NCBI GenBank assembly: GCA_927443345.1
Contig: CAKMKJ010000013.1
Coordinates: 1 to 44,216 of the forward strand
DNA length: 44,216 nt
Reading direction: 5' to 3'
Origin: an uncultured Anaerolineaceae bacterium
GTDB lineage: Bacteria > Chloroflexota > Anaerolineae > Anaerolineales > Anaerolineaceae
Part shown: piece after piece, positions 41,289-44,216 of the stretch
How the letters are laid out: every line of letters begins with the position of its first letter
Position numbering within the stretch: the stretch's first letter is position 1
Notes under the pieces: model-generated
The model's database searches: none
The model's input: only the letters and a program-made list of their open reading frames with translations
What the model was told of the DNA's origin: nothing
Program-made: the position numbers and the translations under genes

Positions 41289-41876
41289 ATGTTCAAGTAC
41301 CTGAAAACGATTCTACTATTGGGAACCATTATGCTCCTATTGGCCGCATGCGCCGCTCCAACCGCGCAACCTACTGCAGCAGCCACACAGACTGAGGAGA
41401 ACACAGCCACACCTGTCGTGATCACTGCCACTGCCATGCCGGCTACTGCAACTTTGAAATCAACTGATACTAAAATACCTACAGCTACCTACACCTCGGT
41501 TCCGAAAATTACTTTCACACCTACGATCCCTGGTGCGTATGATAAAGATGGCAAACCCATCACCACAACCAAGTCATCCATTATCATCACAAGTATTAAA
41601 GAAACAGGCTCAGGTCAGGCTCAAATGATCTGGATTGCCTCAGGAACTTTCGCGAATGGATTCAAAATTTATTATTCCTCATCCATCGTGAACCCTTCTT
41701 TTGGTGGCGAAAAATCTGAATATGGCATTGCTGATGGAACAACTCGTTCAGCATACATAACCGGTACCCCCGGAACCACCTATAATTATCGCCTATGCAG
41801 TTTTACCGGTTCTGACTGCGAGTTCTACTCCAATACGGTCAGCTTCACCTTTAAAGCCGCAACCAGTACACCTTAG
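41289..41876 (+). CDS. Lipoprotein with Thr-rich linker and fibronectin-like C-terminus
   Basis: 195-residue predicted lipoprotein. The lipobox is LLAAC (Cys 21), followed by a long Ala/Thr/Pro-rich linker (residues 22-80) and a C-terminal beta domain of about 100 residues. That domain reads like a type III fibronectin fold: an internal IIITSIKETGSGQAQMIWIASGTFANGFKIYYSS and a closing GTPGTTYNYRLCSFTGSDCEFYSNTVSFT. GGAGG lies upstream of the ATG. It is a single gene closed by a terminator. The role is unknown. Confidence 0.75.
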   Translation: MFKYLKTILLLGTIMLLLAACAAPTAQPTAAATQTEENTATPVVITATAMPATATLKSTDTKIPTATYTSVPKITFTPTIPGAYDKDGKPITTTKSSIIITSIKETGSGQAQMIWIASGTFANGFKIYYSSSIVNPSFGGEKSEYGIADGTTRSAYITGTPGTTYNYRLCSFTGSDCEFYSNTVSFTFKAATSTP

Positions 41877-41898
41877 TGTCTTTGTAATCCTCAACTTA

Positions 41899-41934
41899 GA
41901 AAAAGCTCCCGGTTCATTGACCAGGAGCTTTTTC
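41899..41934 (+). terminator. Rho-independent terminator after the small lipoprotein
   Basis: GAAAAAGCTCC (41899-41909) and GGAGCTTTTTC (41924-41934) form a perfect 11-bp stem whose 3' arm contains the T run, with further GGT/ACC pairing inside. It lies 23 bases after the stop. Confidence 0.9.
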
Positions 41935-41974
41935 TCGACATCATACAGTTGGAACAAGAAGGGTTGCAGGCGCT

Positions 41975-42008
41975 GACGCTCCCCATGCCTTTAGGAATGG
42001 GGAGTGTC
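41975..42008. terminator. Hairpin after the second exporter operon
   Basis: GACGCTCCCCAT and ATGGGGAGTGTC pair with one G-T or mismatch position around a 10-base loop. It lies 10 bases beyond the stop of the last exporter gene, but no U run follows, so its strength as a terminator is uncertain. Confidence 0.5.
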
Positions 42009-42018
42009 AGAAAATGCT

Positions 42019-42819
42019 TTACATCGCATCCAATGTGCCAGATTGCATGCTGCGTTTTTCAAGAAATATAAAAAAGAGGTAGCCAATCAGAATGTAAATA
42101 AGTCCAATCAGGGCTTCGCCGGCAATCAGCGACCTGATGGCAGACCACTCTTCACCCTCCATCACCAGGCGGGCGGCCATGATGCCGCGGGTGAGCGGCA
42201 GACCCCAGGATAACTTTTGCAGCATCAACGGCAAAGAAGTGATGGGAAAATTTACACCCACCATAATATACAAGAAAGACAAAAAGGTATTCAGAATCAT
42301 CCAGCCATCGCGCGTCACCAGTGAGATGCTGCCAAAAAGAAAGCCAAGCCCGGAGGAGGTGACAGCGACCAATAAACTGCAAATCATGAGCAAGAGGATA
42401 TTAACCTGGCTCAAATCCAGCCCAAAAATAGCCGCGGCGATAGCGAATCCCAGTAAGGCGGTCACGAAACCATCCACAATGTAATAAAAAGCGCGCCCCA
42501 TGAAGACTGGGCTGCGAGGGGCGGGGCTTCCTAACACGTATGAAAGTGTGCCCCATTGCCGTTCTTCACCGATGGCCAGGGTAACCCCGCCCATGCCACT
42601 TGCAGCAGGGATGAGCAAGATATTACCAATAACGATATATAGCGGGTCGCTGAACCCCACATATTTGCCCATGAAAATAAAAAAGAGCATCAGAAAGAAC
42701 GGAAAACCCAATTTACCAGCGATGTAACCAAAGGGGGAGGTAATGGCGAATCGTCCCTGGTAGGACAGCCAGGCTTCAGCAAAATAGATGCGGATGATAT
42801 GCACAAACTTGTCGATCAT
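42019..42819 (-). CDS. ABC-2 transporter permease (second exporter, subunit 2)
   Basis: 266-residue membrane protein of the ABC-2 exporter class with six hydrophobic segments. Recognisable parts are AEAWLSYQGRFAITSPFGYIAGKLGFPFFLMLFFIFMG, GEERQWGTLSYVLGSPAPRSPVFMGRAFYYIVDGFVTALLGF and the late LSWGLPLTRGIMAARLVMEG. The start overlaps its partner permease by four bases. Substrate unknown. Confidence 0.88.
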   Translation of the reverse strand: MIDKFVHIIRIYFAEAWLSYQGRFAITSPFGYIAGKLGFPFFLMLFFIFMGKYVGFSDPLYIVIGNILLIPAASGMGGVTLAIGEERQWGTLSYVLGSPAPRSPVFMGRAFYYIVDGFVTALLGFAIAAAIFGLDLSQVNILLLMICSLLVAVTSSGLGFLFGSISLVTRDGWMILNTFLSFLYIMVGVNFPITSLPLMLQKLSWGLPLTRGIMAARLVMEGEEWSAIRSLIAGEALIGLIYILIGYLFFIFLEKRSMQSGTLDAM

Positions 42820-43607
42820 ATCGAGCTCAATTCACCGCTAAGCCGAATGCTGTCATGCACTTTTGCCTGCATCCAACTGGTCAACACGATAAACACGATA
42901 GAAAGTCCGATCGCCATCAACCAATGCACAACAAGATAATGTAAATCAAAAGAACCGAGCAGGCTTTCATTCATCGCCTCCAACGCCCAACGGATAGGAA
43001 CTGCACCAGAAATATACTGCAACCAGACCGGCAATACGCGGATGGGATACATGAATCCACATAAGAAGGCAATCGGCATTTCCAGGTAATCTACAAAGGT
43101 GCCAGACAAACGAGACCAGGCCAGGAAGTTGGCCAGAAAAACGCCTATGGACCACATGGAAAACAATAAAATTACCAATGAGATCAATACTCCCCAGAAA
43201 TTAACCCCGGTAAAGGTGTAGCCAAAAACAAGGATGGCAGCCATAAAAGCGAGCGTCAGGCTGAATAACCCTGCGAGTACATTGGTCAGGGTGCGAATGG
43301 CTTCGATAAGGTTAAGTGAGGTTGGGCTGCCTACGATCAATTCAAGCATGCCATTGCGCCGGTCACCCAGAATATCGTATGTGGATGTAAAAACCAGGCC
43401 GCTCCACATGCCCATGATGCCGCCGCCGATCACGTTGTAGACAAGATCAGGTGTGGAATTGCCCGCAGCACGAGAAAGCAGCATACCCACCGCTGAAAAA
43501 ACGGCTGGCTGGATGACAAATAACCCCAAAAAAAACGGGTTCAAGGTACGAACCAGGAATTGAACCGACATTTGTTGCTTGATCAATCCCCAGCGAAACG
43601 ATGTCAT
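42816..43607 (-). CDS. ABC-2 transporter permease (second exporter, subunit 1)
   Basis: 263-residue membrane protein with six hydrophobic segments: FVIQPAVFSAVGMLLSRAAG, GDRRNGMLELIVGSPTSLNLIEAIRTLTNVLAGLFSLTLAFMAAI and FVDYLEMPIAFLCGFMYPIRVLPVWLQYISGAVPIRWALEAMNE are typical of ABC-2 permeases. The start overlaps the ATPase stop by four bases. Confidence 0.9.
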   Translation of the reverse strand: MTSFRWGLIKQQMSVQFLVRTLNPFFLGLFVIQPAVFSAVGMLLSRAAGNSTPDLVYNVIGGGIMGMWSGLVFTSTYDILGDRRNGMLELIVGSPTSLNLIEAIRTLTNVLAGLFSLTLAFMAAILVFGYTFTGVNFWGVLISLVILLFSMWSIGVFLANFLAWSRLSGTFVDYLEMPIAFLCGFMYPIRVLPVWLQYISGAVPIRWALEAMNESLLGSFDLHYLVVHWLMAIGLSIVFIVLTSWMQAKVHDSIRLSGELSSI

Positions 43608-44216
43608 TCCTGGTCTCCCTGGATGATGGCAATATAGACATCTTCCAAAGTCTGCGATCGCGCTTCAAGATTGAGAATATACTGCGGATTCAAAAAGGGT
43701 GAAAGTAGTTCCAATACCTTCCCTGGTTCAGGGGTGCGGATGCTTAATTTTTCGGGTTCGGCGGCAGTGGTATGTTCAACCACAGTGCGACGGTCCATGA
43801 CCTTTAATTTATCGAGCAGCATTTGAACTTGAGAAGATTGAACACTGGCCTCGATCACTGATTCGCCACTGATGCGTCGCTTGAGTGCTTCAGGGGTATC
43901 GAGCGCCACAATGTTGCCTTTTTTCACGATGGCAATCCGGTGGCACAATTCTTCAGCTTCAGCCATGTAATGTGTGGTTAGCAAAATGGTCTTCCCCAGC
44001 GAGAGCAGGTTCTTGATGGTTTTTCGAAGTTCGCGAGATCCGACAGGGTCGATGCCAACGGTGGGTTCATCTAAAAAGAGTACTTCAGGATCGTGCAGCA
44101 AGGCCCTGGCCAGGTGCAGACGCTGGATCATGCCGCTGGAATAGGTTTCAACCCGGTCATCTGCCCGGTCAGCCAAACCCACCAGGTCAAGCAGCATGGG
44201 GATTCGCTTGTTGGCA
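43604..44216 (-). CDS. ABC-2 transporter ATPase (partial, N-terminus outside the window)
   Basis: C-terminal 204 residues of an ABC exporter ATPase. The visible part begins in the helical domain (ANKRIPMLLDLVGLADRADD), followed by the signature YSSGMIQRLHLARALLHDP, Walker B EVLFLDEPTVGIDP and the H-loop LLTTHYMAEAEELCHR, then a C-terminal regulatory tail. The frame stays open to the right edge, so Walker A lies beyond it. It is the first visible gene of the second exporter operon. Confidence 0.95.
   Translation of the reverse strand, partial: ANKRIPMLLDLVGLADRADDRVETYSSGMIQRLHLARALLHDPEVLFLDEPTVGIDPVGSRELRKTIKNLLSLGKTILLTTHYMAEAEELCHRIAIVKKGNIVALDTPEALKRRISGESVIEASVQSSQVQMLLDKLKVMDRRTVVEHTTAAEPEKLSIRTPEPGKVLELLSPFLNPQYILNLEARSQTLEDVYIAIIQGDQE

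Overview
The window looks like a piece of an anaerobic member of the Chloroflexota (Anaerolineae type). This is inference from content: two tungsten-type aldehyde ferredoxin oxidoreductases, several lipoproteins with Ala/Thr/Glu/Pro-rich linkers behind the lipobox, a sugar ABC importer beside GH15 and GH66 enzymes, two ABC-2 exporters, and many small dispersed palindromes. There is no rRNA, tRNA or CRISPR array that I can see.

Layout. 0.1-1.0 kb: an orphan amino-acid-type binding lipoprotein with its own promoter and terminator. 1.1-4.2 kb: a four-gene minus-strand operon (lipoprotein, a 39-residue membrane peptide with a TTG start, MBOAT acyltransferase, SGNH-like protein), probably O-acylating an exported glycan. 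4.3-9.2 kb: accessory genes: a GT1 glycosyltransferase, a MazF/ribbon-helix-helix toxin-antitoxin pair, a tocopherol-cyclase-like protein, and an AbiE toxin-antitoxin pair whose start lies in a perfect 17-bp inverted repeat. 9.3-14.1 kb: a MarR-led operon with a tungsten AOR, a four-cluster ferredoxin, a DUF362 protein and a small membrane protein. 14.1-22.1 kb: a repeat-rich accessory island with an unknown Gly/Asn-motif protein, DUF3800, an Mrr-like nuclease, a fused type IIG restriction-modification enzyme with a mosaic specificity region, and a RAYT transposase whose own gene contains the dispersed palindromes. 22.1-24.6 kb: a second AOR with a MoaD-like protein. 24.7-31.8 kb: a LacI-controlled alpha-glucan (dextran/isomaltooligosaccharide) locus: binding protein, two permeases, GH66, GH15. 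32.0-38.0 kb: a MerR-led operon with a UvrA2-like protein and an ABC-2 exporter, resembling self-resistance loci of the DrrABC kind. 38.1-41.9 kb: two lipoproteins and a BaiN/HI0933-type flavoprotein. 42.0 kb to the end: a second ABC-2 exporter whose ATPase runs off the edge.

The most unusual items are the RAYT gene, which carries its palindromes in frame and has its stop codon in the centre of one; the AT-rich block confined to the methylase/target-recognition part of the type IIG enzyme; the AOR-polyferredoxin-DUF362 operon; the MerR protein with two helix-turn-helix domains controlling a UvrA2-like/ABC exporter operon; and several -10 boxes placed so that transcripts would start at or within two bases of the ATG (leaderless mRNAs).
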